A stretch of DNA of 64,000 nt, taken from positions 1 to 64,000 of the forward strand of contig JADKGL010000005.1 in the NCBI GenBank assembly GCA_016722295.1, in the 5' to 3' direction. The translations under genes and the position numbers were made by a program. Position 1 is the stretch's first letter. Each line of letters starts with the position of its first letter. Below are positions 48,460 through 58,226 of this stretch, one piece after another. This DNA is from Saprospiraceae bacterium (GTDB lineage: Bacteria; Bacteroidota; Bacteroidia; Chitinophagales; Saprospiraceae). Below the pieces are notes generated by a model. It was not told the DNA's origin, searched no databases, and saw nothing but the letters and a program-made list of their open reading frames with translations.

Positions 48460-49118
48460 GATAATTATTTTTTAAAGCTAATAAGATTGTTTCACTTTTT
48501 CAATATTGTGATACAAATGTAGGATTGTGATCCCTGTTGCCAAAGTAAAATTTATGCATTTTGTAGCTAATCTAAATAAGTATAACAAAATTAAAGTATT
48601 GATTTATAAGGAATTATTAGTAAATTTTGTAATAAAAATAACTGAAAATACAACTTTCCCGAGCTCTGCTTTTTACTTATTGAGAAAGAAAATTTTAAAT
48701 TTTCTTCAATTCTCATGAAAAATTATTAGGATTATTCGGCGAGTTCTTAAAATTTAAAAACGTGAGACAAGTGATATTGGGGAAATAAAATATGTCTCGT
48801 AAAAACTAGAATTGCATTATAAATTAATATTTGAAACTTTAGATGTAAGTAATATTCAAGATCATCCCCAGATATTGTGCTCCAATTTTTAATCTAAATT
48901 TCGTCTAAATAATATTAAAGTAACTCTTTGAACCCTTTCTTGAAGCTATGCAAAGCTTATAGCGTTAGATTCTCTGTTGGATTCGCATAAAAAAGTCAAA
49001 ATGAAAGCCAAATTAAAATAGCTCTGACAATAAATTTATCATCAGAGCTAATTTCAAAAACCGTTTATTAATTCGTGAACACTTTTACATTTTTATTATT
49101 TTTCTGAGCTTAGTATTG
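48460..49118. other. Intergenic region, no gene supported
   Basis: The region holds the promoter of the minus-strand gene at one end and the terminator of the giant gene at the other. A 63-codon frame at 48527-48718 has no family features and is not called. Confidence 0.5.
49019..49050 (-). terminator. Probable terminator of the 1743-residue protein gene
   Basis: TAGCTCTGA and TCAGAGCTA form a perfect 9-bp stem with a 14-base loop. It lies about 70 bases past the stop, followed on the minus strand by TATTTTAATTT. Confidence 0.6.
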
Positions 49119-52100
49119 TTAATTAATCAGTTTTATGATCTGACTTTGATTTGTGTTTTCGCATTGAATGAGAAACACACCTGTATTGAAATCAGCACAA
49201 GGTATTTGTATTTCTTGCGAGCCATCTGCAAGATTTCTTTTTGATTGAGCTAATAATATTCCTTGTATATTATAAATGCGAAGACTAACTTCTTGAAGAT
49301 TTTCAGAATGGATTTTCAATTTTATTTGTTGCCCATCTTTTTCGACAGAACTAATCAGAAAAGTATTTTTGTTTTCTTCGTCATCTAGTATTAATACATG
49401 TGCCTTAAGCTCTTGATCATAAAATTCTGATTTGAATTCTTCCTGTCTAATTGAGTAAAGTGATACATTCTTTCTATCCTCTTTGAGACGGATATAGAAA
49501 AGTATATCGCCCTTTTGAACTATTTTAGCTCTGTCCGTCGTATAAGCTATTTTTAGTCGTCCATCATCAATTAAGTAATGCTCTTCTTCTATCTCAAGAG
49601 CTGCACTAGAGATAGACTCAATTTGGCAAGAGTTTAATTCTATCCCTAATTGTATGCCAGTCATGTTCAACTCTTGTCCAGCAATAATTGCTATGGTTCT
49701 ATCTTGTAAAAATTGATAACTTAGTTTATGTTTTTCTTTCTGTCTTGTTGCAAGATTAGTTTCCCCAATTATACTTGCAGATGCATTCACATCTCCAATT
49801 TTTACTCCTATAAAATCCAGATTATTTTTGTCTTCATTTATCGACTCAATTTCAATTTTTTCTTCGAAAGGAAAAACGGAATGTAAATCTTTGAATACAT
49901 GAGACTTTGACACAAATCTCCATGAATCATTTTTACTGAATTGAGGAATAACTCCCAATATCAATTTTCGAATTTCTGAAATATCTGCAGCTGTTATTGT
50001 ACTCGTCTTATTTACATCTGCCGCTATATATTGAAATGGCGTATCAAACTGTTTGACTCCCAATATATGTTTCTGTATCATTAAAATATCTTGAGTAGAC
50101 ACACCATTACTTGGATTTTCATTGTGTGTCGGTTTGATAGTATAACTATGATTTTTGATCAAATTTTGGAATGCATATACTCCTTGATTATTCGTCTTTG
50201 ATTCATTTATTATTTGTCCTGCTTCAACTAATTTAACTGATACTTCAGGCATTAGTATACCAGTAGTAGATCTAATATGTCCATCCGAAGCTAAATTTGT
50301 TGTACCACACACTTTATTTGGATCTTGCAAAACCAATGTCACCTCACAATAATCTTCATTCCCATATTCATCGACTACATATACTTTAATAGTATTTTGA
50401 CCAATATTTGCGCAGGTCAATTTCATGGAAGTTTGGTATGTATTATTTACCTTGAAAAAATATTGTAATCGATCTTTTGGTGTACAATTGTCTTCACTAT
50501 TCAAATTAAAATCTTTTGCCCATATTTCGATTTCTTTTGAACTTGGCATGACTGTAGTCGTGATAGATGTTACACAATATGGTGTAGGTTTTTTCTTATC
50601 CACGACTGTAATAATAAAACTACATTTACTTTCATTTCCACAAGCATCTTTGACTAAATAAGTTATCTTATGTTTTCCTAAAGGATAAATATTCGAAGCA
50701 TCATTGCCAGGACCTGAAAACAAATACTCAATACCAGGAGACAAACCATCATTATTGATATCAACAGAGTGATACCATACTAACCTAGAACTGTCTGTAC
50801 AATCATCTTTTGCCAAACCTCTCAACTCAATTCGGCCTCCACATCCAGGCCCAAAAGTTTCGATCGTTCTATCTGCACAGGAAGAAGTAAAAACTGGACC
50901 AACTGTATTCGTTACTTTAATAGTCTGAACCCAAGTCCAATATCCTCTAGGGTTACTTGCATTAGGGTCATAAATACACCAATCCAAAATGATCCATTTT
51001 CTTAGAATTTTGATACAAGCATCTGGCTCTAATTCAAACAATTGATCTGTGTGTGTAGTCACGATTTGATTACATGCATCTGCTCCAATCACTCTTGGCA
51101 TACCTGTTACATTTGGATTCAAATCAGGGACATTTGCGCAAACTGTATTGCTTGTAAAATCTCTTGGCCACTGAACAGTAACATTAGCTGGATCGATATC
51201 CTGAATTGTAATCGTTTGTGTGCAATAAGATCTTAAACCAACAGAATCTATAGCTTCAAAATATCTTGTGATCGTACCACTACCACATTTCAAATTAAAT
51301 CTAGGAGCTAACTCATTTACTCTAGCGCCACAGCCATCATAAGCATAACCATCTTGAAGTGGTCCGTTTGCTTTAAGACCTGGGTCATTAATCACAATAG
51401 GTTTGCGAAGCGAAATATCTGTCACTACATTTCCAAAAACTTTTACATCACTATAATCAAATGCACAACTAACTGTAATATTTGATGGACAAAAAATTAC
51501 AGGAGCAATTTTATCTTGCACTACGACCTCAACCATACAGGTATTTGAATTACCAGACTTATCCCATACTTGCAACGACACCATTATCGTTTTTCCAATA
51601 TCTTTACAACAGAAAAACACATAGGGTCCCCATTGATCCCCATTTGGTGTCGAACATGGATCTCCATTATCCATCCTTTTTACTTCAAATCTATCAAGCA
51701 TACAATTGTCATGTGAGCCATCATCAAAAGTATAAGCTTCAATTTTTGCTGTACCATCTATAGTCAAAGTCACTACAGTCTTTTGATCACAAACTGCCAC
51801 TGGTGGAACCTGATCAATCACTGTGACTTCTGTAAAACATTCTGAACTATTTCCACAACCATCAGTCACCACAAATGAAACCAAATTTAAACCATGCGGT
51901 AATCCCGTAACTGAATAATATCCATTTGGTAATAGTTTTATATTATTCAAACTGGTTCCAATTTTTGTTGGGCCATTGGGAGAAGAGATTTTATAACTTA
52001 CCTCGATGGATACACTATCGGAACATTCTTTAATTACTTTAGGTGGTGGAATGATTGCAGTACCTGTACAAGTCCAAACATCTGTACTTATTGTAATGTC

Positions 52101-54350
52101 TGGTGAACACAAAATTACAGGCCCTTTTTCATCAACTACTTTAATCACTTGATAGTGTATCGCAACATTATTAGGTGATGTTTTACACCAATCAATTACA
52201 GTCCATTTTCTTAGCACCTTAAATGATTTCGGACAAATAGTTATAACTTGATCTTCATAAGTAACAGCGAGTTTACATTCTCCCCACGATGGGTATAATG
52301 GCTTTCCTCCTCCCGTTGGAATTCCTGCATGTGTTGGACTAGGTGGGCTAGTCCAAAACTCACAACTAAATAATGTATCACTTGGCCATTTTATATCTTT
52401 CCAATCTAATTTTTTATAACATATTTTTTTGATACAAGTATCGGAATGGTTCCCATAGAAATCGGTATAATAATATTGAATTTGTCGCTCAGCAATACAA
52501 AATGAATCACAAGTCTTTTTAATTGTATTGTCTGTTATTATATGAACGGTTGCAATATCTGTACAGTTATCTCTAACTATAGGCGGAGACCATTGATATG
52601 AAGTATTATTGCAAAACACTGTGTCTGGATTTTGACATGTAATTCTTGGTGGCAACTTATCTTCAACTGTTAGTGTTCCCCAACATCTATTTTTGGTACA
52701 TGTATCTATAAGTTCTACTGTGATCAATTGCCCTATCTGTGCTCCTGTAACTTTAGGAGAACTTGGCAATATGATTCCATTTTTATCTTTTAAAACTACC
52801 TTAAGACATTTCACTGGATAATTCCCCTCTAAAATCATTTCAGGTGTGATGATAGCACAACATGATGAGTCTAATGAAACATTTATGTGGTCGTCGCAAG
52901 AAAGGGAAGGAAGTATACAACAAGTTGGTAAATCATTATTTAATCCGGGCTTAATTCCAAATGAATCCAATCCTAAATACTGGACTGGGAGGTGAATAGG
53001 ATTCTGTATAGGAGGAGGTACTAAAGGACATAGAGGAGCTGGTACTGAGCAATCTATTTTAATCTTATAATCATAAAAATCTTCATCTAACAGTTCACAA
53101 GTATCTACTTGAAAACAAAATTGACTACCACTACTAATCATTGCACTTGTGTCGGAGTAAACTGTTATTCCGTCTCTAATTAAATCCAATAAAAATCTGC
53201 ATTGTCCTGACACCCCATTAATCATGGGAAGTGAATAGTTTACACAAATATTACCTGGAATACACGTAGCATTAACTAAACTAACATTTCCAGATGGGCA
53301 ACCTACACAAATATTATCCAAGTAGGTATAACCCCAATGTCCACAATAACTACAGTCTTTATTTACAAATTCAATCTCAACTATTTGATTAACAAACCTA
53401 GATAAATCAATATTTACACAACTCCAATCCTTATATACAACATTGTCACCAGCAAGTGCTGGACCACGATGAAAAAATGGATCACTGCTATTAGCTATTA
53501 AAAAATTACCTCCATTTCCCAAATCTACCAGACTACTTATATCAATATTACTTGGTTTCAAAGTTAAATTAACCTGAAAACCTGGCTGAATATTTCCATA
53601 ATGTCCTGCAGGATTTTCAAAAACACAAGCATACCAAAATGCAAGATTTGTATTTCCAGCTGTAACCAAAAACTCCTTACTTATTTGCTCTGTTCCACAA
53701 CCATTAATTATGTTTCCAAGTCTAACACTAAAATTATTAGGTGAAGGATGTGGTGCAACAGTTAATATACCCACTTTAGGATCAACTCCTTTGTTCACGA
53801 TAGTTTGATGCGAAGTAGCCATATTTATGGCTCCTGAGGAAAAACCGATTACAGGTGGCGACCCAATAGTCCCATAAGCTCCTTCCCATTCTAAGGCTTG
53901 AATTATACCACTTTCAAAATCACCATTTCCACACATCGTGTGTAATGCACTAACTTTGGGAATCACTTGATTGCAATTAGTAATACCATCTGGAAATTTG
54001 ACTTCAACATTGAAGCCGCAAAAAATGGTGAAGTCGCATCCATCAACTACACTCCAATAGAACCTATAATTACCAGGAGTAAATGATTTTCGCTTAGTAA
54101 ATGGCTTCAAGTCTCCGCTTAATAAAATCAAAGTTTCTAATTCGATAACATTGCAGCTGCTTTTTGGAAATGAGGCAGAAAAATTTGATTGATCGAGAAA
54201 TATGGAACACATTCCTTGCTCAACTCTAAATACTAGATTTGTATCGGAACTACAAGTTAGTTGCGAATAAATTCTATTATTTATAACAAAAAAAGTAAAA
54301 AAGAAAAATACAAAAATTTGAAACGTTGGCTTATAAAGATAATTTTTCAT
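49119..54350 (-). CDS. Giant HYR-repeat adhesin with dockerin-like module, T9SS type A
   Basis: This 1743-residue intact protein has a signal peptide (FQIFVFFFFTFFVINNRIYSQ). A MAM/lectin-like region lies at about 120-370 (MCGNGDFESG ... LDNICVGC). HYR-type Ig modules then follow, with phrases such as PPRITCQNPDTVFC, APVIFCPSNITVSC and CGNESKCSFIITVVD (about six). A carboxypeptidase-like domain and a dockerin-like pair follow (GVSTQDILMIQKHILGV and DVNKTSTITAADISEIRKLILG, near 1420-1460). The T9SS type A domain ends it (LRIYNIQGILLAQS). It is probably a cell-surface adhesin or scaffold. The single 5.2-kb frame has no break, in contrast to the first 20 kb. Confidence 0.88.
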   Translation of the reverse strand: MKNYLYKPTFQIFVFFFFTFFVINNRIYSQLTCSSDTNLVFRVEQGMCSIFLDQSNFSASFPKSSCNVIELETLILLSGDLKPFTKRKSFTPGNYRFYWSVVDGCDFTIFCGFNVEVKFPDGITNCNQVIPKVSALHTMCGNGDFESGIIQALEWEGAYGTIGSPPVIGFSSGAINMATSHQTIVNKGVDPKVGILTVAPHPSPNNFSVRLGNIINGCGTEQISKEFLVTAGNTNLAFWYACVFENPAGHYGNIQPGFQVNLTLKPSNIDISSLVDLGNGGNFLIANSSDPFFHRGPALAGDNVVYKDWSCVNIDLSRFVNQIVEIEFVNKDCSYCGHWGYTYLDNICVGCPSGNVSLVNATCIPGNICVNYSLPMINGVSGQCRFLLDLIRDGITVYSDTSAMISSGSQFCFQVDTCELLDEDFYDYKIKIDCSVPAPLCPLVPPPIQNPIHLPVQYLGLDSFGIKPGLNNDLPTCCILPSLSCDDHINVSLDSSCCAIITPEMILEGNYPVKCLKVVLKDKNGIILPSSPKVTGAQIGQLITVELIDTCTKNRCWGTLTVEDKLPPRITCQNPDTVFCNNTSYQWSPPIVRDNCTDIATVHIITDNTIKKTCDSFCIAERQIQYYYTDFYGNHSDTCIKKICYKKLDWKDIKWPSDTLFSCEFWTSPPSPTHAGIPTGGGKPLYPSWGECKLAVTYEDQVITICPKSFKVLRKWTVIDWCKTSPNNVAIHYQVIKVVDEKGPVILCSPDITISTDVWTCTGTAIIPPPKVIKECSDSVSIEVSYKISSPNGPTKIGTSLNNIKLLPNGYYSVTGLPHGLNLVSFVVTDGCGNSSECFTEVTVIDQVPPVAVCDQKTVVTLTIDGTAKIEAYTFDDGSHDNCMLDRFEVKRMDNGDPCSTPNGDQWGPYVFFCCKDIGKTIMVSLQVWDKSGNSNTCMVEVVVQDKIAPVIFCPSNITVSCAFDYSDVKVFGNVVTDISLRKPIVINDPGLKANGPLQDGYAYDGCGARVNELAPRFNLKCGSGTITRYFEAIDSVGLRSYCTQTITIQDIDPANVTVQWPRDFTSNTVCANVPDLNPNVTGMPRVIGADACNQIVTTHTDQLFELEPDACIKILRKWIILDWCIYDPNASNPRGYWTWVQTIKVTNTVGPVFTSSCADRTIETFGPGCGGRIELRGLAKDDCTDSSRLVWYHSVDINNDGLSPGIEYLFSGPGNDASNIYPLGKHKITYLVKDACGNESKCSFIITVVDKKKPTPYCVTSITTTVMPSSKEIEIWAKDFNLNSEDNCTPKDRLQYFFKVNNTYQTSMKLTCANIGQNTIKVYVVDEYGNEDYCEVTLVLQDPNKVCGTTNLASDGHIRSTTGILMPEVSVKLVEAGQIINESKTNNQGVYAFQNLIKNHSYTIKPTHNENPSNGVSTQDILMIQKHILGVKQFDTPFQYIAADVNKTSTITAADISEIRKLILGVIPQFSKNDSWRFVSKSHVFKDLHSVFPFEEKIEIESINEDKNNLDFIGVKIGDVNASASIIGETNLATRQKEKHKLSYQFLQDRTIAIIAGQELNMTGIQLGIELNSCQIESISSAALEIEEEHYLIDDGRLKIAYTTDRAKIVQKGDILFYIRLKEDRKNVSLYSIRQEEFKSEFYDQELKAHVLILDDEENKNTFLISSVEKDGQQIKLKIHSENLQEVSLRIYNIQGILLAQSKRNLADGSQEIQIPCADFNTGVFLIQCENTNQSQIIKLIN

Positions 54351-54772
54351 AATAACTTATATGCAGATTTAAATTTGGTTTGGGGCGTAAATTCTAAATT
54401 ATCTAAATAAAATCGGTTATTATATTAAACACAAAACATATGCCAATTTTTTATAATATAAAATACATTAAAATAACTATATGTATTACAATTTAATTTA
54501 CAATACTTTAGATTAAATAAAATAACCAATAACACACATTATATAAAATTATAATATGTATTAAATTCAAAAAACCTTAAATTATCTTGCTTTTAAACAA
54601 AGAGATAGGCGATTCAAAACTAATAATTTGGGATTTCCATCATTAATGTCTAGCTACATGTTTGAGCTAAATTGTTTCACTATACTTCAAGATATTGTCG
54701 AAAAATTTTTTTAAAATTTGATTTGAAAAGCACTCGACTCTAAAGGATGCAATAGTATTATTCTACTTTAAT
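54351..54772. other. AT-rich intergenic region
   Basis: No gene or clear hairpin. It contains the promoter of the giant adhesin gene (minus strand). The nearest -7 like match is TATGTTTTG on the minus strand near 54440, one base longer than consensus. Confidence 0.4.
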
Positions 54773-55909
54773 TCAATCCATCTCCCACCAATCAGGAAAA
54801 ACCTGTTTATCAGATTTCAACAACACTTTCTCTCCAATCATTGGTGTTATTAGTTTAATTCCTGTGGATTGAATTCGTTTGGATACATTTCGCAATGGCT
54901 CATTCCATGCATGATTTGAAAGGGCAAATTTAGAATGGTGTACTGCAAGTAATTTTTTTGCTTTTAGATCAGATGCCGCTTTGGTTATTTCATCTGGCAT
55001 GAGATGGATATGTTTCCAGTTTTTGTTGTACTGTCCATGTTCTAATATCGCTAGATCAATTTCGCCAAACCGGTTTCCGATTTGTGAAAAATGGGTGTCG
55101 TATCCACTGTCGCCTCCAATATAAATTTTCATACTTGGTGTCTGCAATAAAAATGACATCCACAGTGTTTGTTTTCTCTTAAATCCTCTACCGGCAAAAT
55201 GTCGTGCAGGAAGTGTATACAGCGTAAATCCCTCATCTAAAGTGAGTGATTCATTCCAATTTTTTTCAAGAATTAAATCTTCTGTAAATCCCCAATGTTC
55301 AAGATGAGCTCCTGTACCTAATCCAGTAATTACCTTCCTTATTTTGGGTCGCAATTTTGTTATTGTCTCATAGTCGAGATGATCCCAATGATCGTGTGTT
55401 ATGATAAGATAATCGATTTCAGGGATATCTTCTGTAGTATAAATATCAGTGCCATGAAATGACTTTGTAGTAAATGAAATTGGTGAAGCTGAACCACTCA
55501 AAACTGGATCAACTAAAATTCGCTTACCATCAATCTGCATAAAATATGAAGAATGCCCAAACCAAACTAATACATCAACACTTCTTTCCAAATGGATGAG
55601 ATCAGTCTTTTGCGATGGAAGCATCCCTTGTGGCTCTACATTATTTTTTGGACCAAATAAAAATTCTTTGAGAATCGAAAAATAAGTAGCTCCATCGGTC
55701 AAATCGGGTGTTATGCTTTGATTTTGAAATTCTCCATTTTTATAATTTTCGGCACGCCTAATTATCTCCAATCGTTTACCCGAAGGGTGTTTTCCAAATT
55801 TAGCTTGATTTATAAAAACCAAAGTTAAAATGACTAACAATAATAAGGCTGAAAAAATAAGAATCATTTTGTGCATGTTTAAACTTAAACCAATTAAGTA
55901 ACTAATCAT
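54773..55909 (-). CDS. MBL-fold hydrolase, NAPE-PLD/UlaG-like, membrane-anchored
   Basis: This 378-residue protein has an N-terminal hydrophobic helix (MILIFSALLLLVILTLVFI). The metallo-beta-lactamase core is YLIITHDHWDHLDYETI (HxHxDH), with LPARHFAGRGF, IYIGGDSGYD and AVHHSKFAL as the remaining metal ligands. The family resembles N-acyl-phosphatidylethanolamine phospholipase D and UlaG. It would hydrolyse a phosphodiester or lactone at the envelope; the substrate is not predictable. The start may be at one of the internal ATGs nearer to the helix. Confidence 0.85.
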   Translation of the reverse strand: MISYLIGLSLNMHKMILIFSALLLLVILTLVFINQAKFGKHPSGKRLEIIRRAENYKNGEFQNQSITPDLTDGATYFSILKEFLFGPKNNVEPQGMLPSQKTDLIHLERSVDVLVWFGHSSYFMQIDGKRILVDPVLSGSASPISFTTKSFHGTDIYTTEDIPEIDYLIITHDHWDHLDYETITKLRPKIRKVITGLGTGAHLEHWGFTEDLILEKNWNESLTLDEGFTLYTLPARHFAGRGFKRKQTLWMSFLLQTPSMKIYIGGDSGYDTHFSQIGNRFGEIDLAILEHGQYNKNWKHIHLMPDEITKAASDLKAKKLLAVHHSKFALSNHAWNEPLRNVSKRIQSTGIKLITPMIGEKVLLKSDKQVFPDWWEMD

Positions 55910-56030
55910 ATAATTGGAATTTAAATCAACATGAATTCAACAAGGAATGTTTTTATAAACTATAAAGCATTTTAAGAATATAAATTTGACAATGAATTCA
56001 TTGAAAAATTTACAAAACTAAAAAAATAAT

Positions 56031-57110
56031 TTAGCCTAAACTTGGATAATCAATATATCCTTTTTCTCCTCCACCAAACATTGTCATTCTATCTGCTTGA
56101 TTTAATTCAGCATTAGTTTCAAATCTTTTAGGCAAGTCTGGGTTTGCTAAAAACAAAGTTCCATAAGATATCGCTGATGCAATACCTTTTTCCAATTCTG
56201 ATTCTCCTGATTCTCTCGTATATGCTGTATTTGCAATGAGACTCTTTTTTACCAACGTACCAAACAATTCAATTTCATCAGTTGTTGGATATTGCGGGAT
56301 CGCTGGAAACATTGGATTGCGTTTCATCAACTCGACAAATGCAAAATCCATTTTATTTAATTCACCAATTAGGTAGGAAAAACTAGCCACTGGATCATTA
56401 AAAACCATTCCAGCATAAGGATGAAAAGGAGAAATTTTTATCCCAACTTTTTCTCCACCAATTGCTTGAATTAAATTAGCCATAATCTCCAAAATAAATC
56501 GACTATTATTTTCAATATTGCCACCATATTCATCAGTCCGATGATTAGAACTTTCTGCAAGAAATTGGTGAGGTAAGTATCCATTTGCAGCATGCAATTC
56601 AACACCATCAAACCCTGCTTCTATCGCATTTAAAGCTGCCTGTCTATAATCTTGTATGATTTGCTTTATCTCATCAAGTGTCAATGCGCTAGGAATCTCA
56701 TAATCTTGTGGTCCTTGTGAAGTAAAATGTTTAGCTCCTTCAATCGCTATTGCCGAAGGCGCAACAGGTAATATTCCTTGGCGATCTATTGAATGTCCCA
56801 CTCGGCCAGTATGCCACAATTGTGCATAAATTATTCCTCCGTTTTCATGGACAGCTGTTGTTACTTTTCTCCATGCTTCAATCTGCTCTGAATTGAATAT
56901 TCCTGGTGTAAAAGGACTACCAATTGCTTGTACAGAAATATTAATTGCTTCAGATAAAATTAATCCTGCACTTGCTCTTTGAGTATAATACAAAGTGGTT
57001 AAATCTCCTACGACTCCATATTCATTCGCCCTACTTCTAGTCATAGCACTCATTACCATGCTGTTCTTCATTCTTTGGTTTCCTATAATTAAAGGATTCA
57101 ATAATTTCAT
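56031..57110 (-). CDS. Old Yellow Enzyme family alkene reductase
   Basis: This 359-residue FMN enzyme has the full OYE pattern. These are MKNSMVMSAMTRSRANEYG, then ISVQAIGSPFTPGIFNSEQI, IIYAQLWHTGRVGH, FDGVELHAANGYLPHQFL (H-x-x-N ligand pair) and SNHRTDEYGGNIENNSRF. It reduces activated C=C bonds of quinones, enones or nitro compounds with NAD(P)H. It follows the DoxX gene by 27 bases in the same direction. The HxlR regulator is divergent, so it belongs to an electrophile-detoxification operon. Confidence 0.93.
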   Translation of the reverse strand: MKLLNPLIIGNQRMKNSMVMSAMTRSRANEYGVVGDLTTLYYTQRASAGLILSEAINISVQAIGSPFTPGIFNSEQIEAWRKVTTAVHENGGIIYAQLWHTGRVGHSIDRQGILPVAPSAIAIEGAKHFTSQGPQDYEIPSALTLDEIKQIIQDYRQAALNAIEAGFDGVELHAANGYLPHQFLAESSNHRTDEYGGNIENNSRFILEIMANLIQAIGGEKVGIKISPFHPYAGMVFNDPVASFSYLIGELNKMDFAFVELMKRNPMFPAIPQYPTTDEIELFGTLVKKSLIANTAYTRESGESELEKGIASAISYGTLFLANPDLPKRFETNAELNQADRMTMFGGGEKGYIDYPSLG

Positions 57111-57137
57111 TTAATTTATTTTTTGATTACACTGATT

Positions 57138-57512
57138 TTATACTCTATTATTGTTTAATAATCTTTGACCTAATTCTGGGAAACGAAATAAGCCAGTTAT
57201 CCAAATTAAAATTTGTATGATAATTAAAAAAATAAACGGTTGACCACTGACAAACAAAACAGCCAAAGCCCCACCCATATAGGCAATCATAAGCAATATC
57301 CCTACCACCCCTGTTCTTGGAATTAGAAATAAAATTGCAATCACAAATTCTAAAAATGCTAGAATAATGAGGTTGGATCTTCCACCAACACTTTGTGCCA
57401 TTTCTACCGTTTTCACTCCACCTACTAATTTGAATATACCACTCCCGATAAAAATAAAAGCAATGAATCCAGTCAGGATCCAGACTAAAGATTTAGTAAT
57501 TCTTTGATTCAT
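57138..57512 (-). CDS. DoxX family membrane protein
   Basis: This 124-residue protein has four hydrophobic helices: LVWILTGFIAFIFIGSGIFKLVGG, LIILAFLEFVIAILFLIPRTG, VGILLMIAYMGGALAVLFV and FIFLIIIQILIWITGLF. It is a small DoxX-like inner-membrane protein. In Bacillus a related DoxX protein (CatD) is controlled by HxlR-type regulators together with quinone defence. It starts right at the divergent promoter region and precedes the OYE gene. Confidence 0.88.
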   Translation of the reverse strand: MNQRITKSLVWILTGFIAFIFIGSGIFKLVGGVKTVEMAQSVGGRSNLIILAFLEFVIAILFLIPRTGVVGILLMIAYMGGALAVLFVSGQPFIFLIIIQILIWITGLFRFPELGQRLLNNNRV

Positions 57513-57537
57513 TTTTTTAAAATATTTTATTAGTACG

Positions 57538-57574
57538 TTGCAAATGTAGGTTCAATACTGTACTTTTGCAAGTA
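57538..57574. promoter_or_regulatory. Overlapping divergent promoters and YodB-like operator
   Basis: Plus strand: TTG 57538-57540, 20 bases, TACTTTTG 57561-57568 (for hxlR). Minus strand: TTG 57571-57569, 20 bases, TACATTTG 57548-57541 (for doxX-OYE). The palindrome TACT-N6-AGTA (57561-57574) covers the plus -7 box and the minus -33 element. The known YodB/CatR site is TACT-N7-AGTA. Confidence 0.75.
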
Positions 57575-57631
57575 GTTACACAAATGTAAAGTAGAGACAT
57601 AAAGTAAAGTAATGAATAAAATTAAGGAATT

Positions 57632-57958
57632 ATGGCTAAAAAAAAGTTTGAAAAAATAGATCACAAATGTTCTTTAAAGGAAGTCTTAGATATTTTAGGA
57701 GGAAAATGGGCACTACCAATCATCTATACTTTGTCCAAAGGAACCTTGCGTTTTAAAGAATTGGAACGCAGTATTCCAAATATTAATACCAGAATGCTCG
57801 TCAAAGAACTAAAAAATATGGAGACAAATGAAATTCTCAATAGAGAAGTCTTCGCTACCGTTCCCCCAACAGTAGAATATAGTTTAACTAAGAAAGGTCT
57901 AAAGCTCGTTCCTATAATCAAAGAATTACATAAATGGGGATTGGAATATTCCAACTGA
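57632..57958 (+). CDS. HxlR-family transcriptional regulator
   Basis: This 108-residue winged-helix protein has the conserved C-S-L-x-E-V-L-D-I-L-G-G-K-W pattern (HKCSLKEVLDILGGKWALPI). An N-terminal cysteine, which in YodB/CatR/HypR senses quinones, precedes the first helix. It continues RFKELERSIPNINTRMLVKELKNME and VEYSLTKKGLKLVPI. It is divergent from doxX and OYE with a shared promoter region carrying a YodB-like palindrome. It probably represses both directions until the cysteine is modified. Confidence 0.93.
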   Translation: MAKKKFEKIDHKCSLKEVLDILGGKWALPIIYTLSKGTLRFKELERSIPNINTRMLVKELKNMETNEILNREVFATVPPTVEYSLTKKGLKLVPIIKELHKWGLEYSN

Positions 57959-58165
57959 AATCATGCAAAAGCAAACCTCCAATTGCAGTTGGTGAAGATT
58001 ATTGTTGGTTCAATAATCATTTTTTCCAATGTACAAAATACAAATGAGAAGGTATTTTTTACAATTATTCTCTACTACTTTAATATGTATACAACTTATT
58101 ATTAATTATTTATATATATATAATTAAACATATATAAATTATTTTTAATATATGAAATATGTTCT

Positions 58166-58207
58166 TACCTTTGAAGAGTCTTTGCTCTCACTTATGAATG
58201 AGTGAGA
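58166..58207 (+). promoter_or_regulatory. -7 box and leader hairpin of the 1716-residue protein gene
   Basis: TACCTTTG at 58166-58173 fits TAnnTTTG; a -33 TTG is not clear. In the leader TCTCACT (58186-58192) and AGTGAGA (58201-58207) form a 7-bp hairpin with an 8-base loop. Confidence 0.5.
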
Positions 58208-58226
58208 TAATTTTTGAATGAACTGA

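Noticed and set aside
48527..48718. 63-codon frame in the 48.5-49.1 kb spacer
   Set aside because: No recognisable motif or promoter, and very AT-rich composition typical of spacer.
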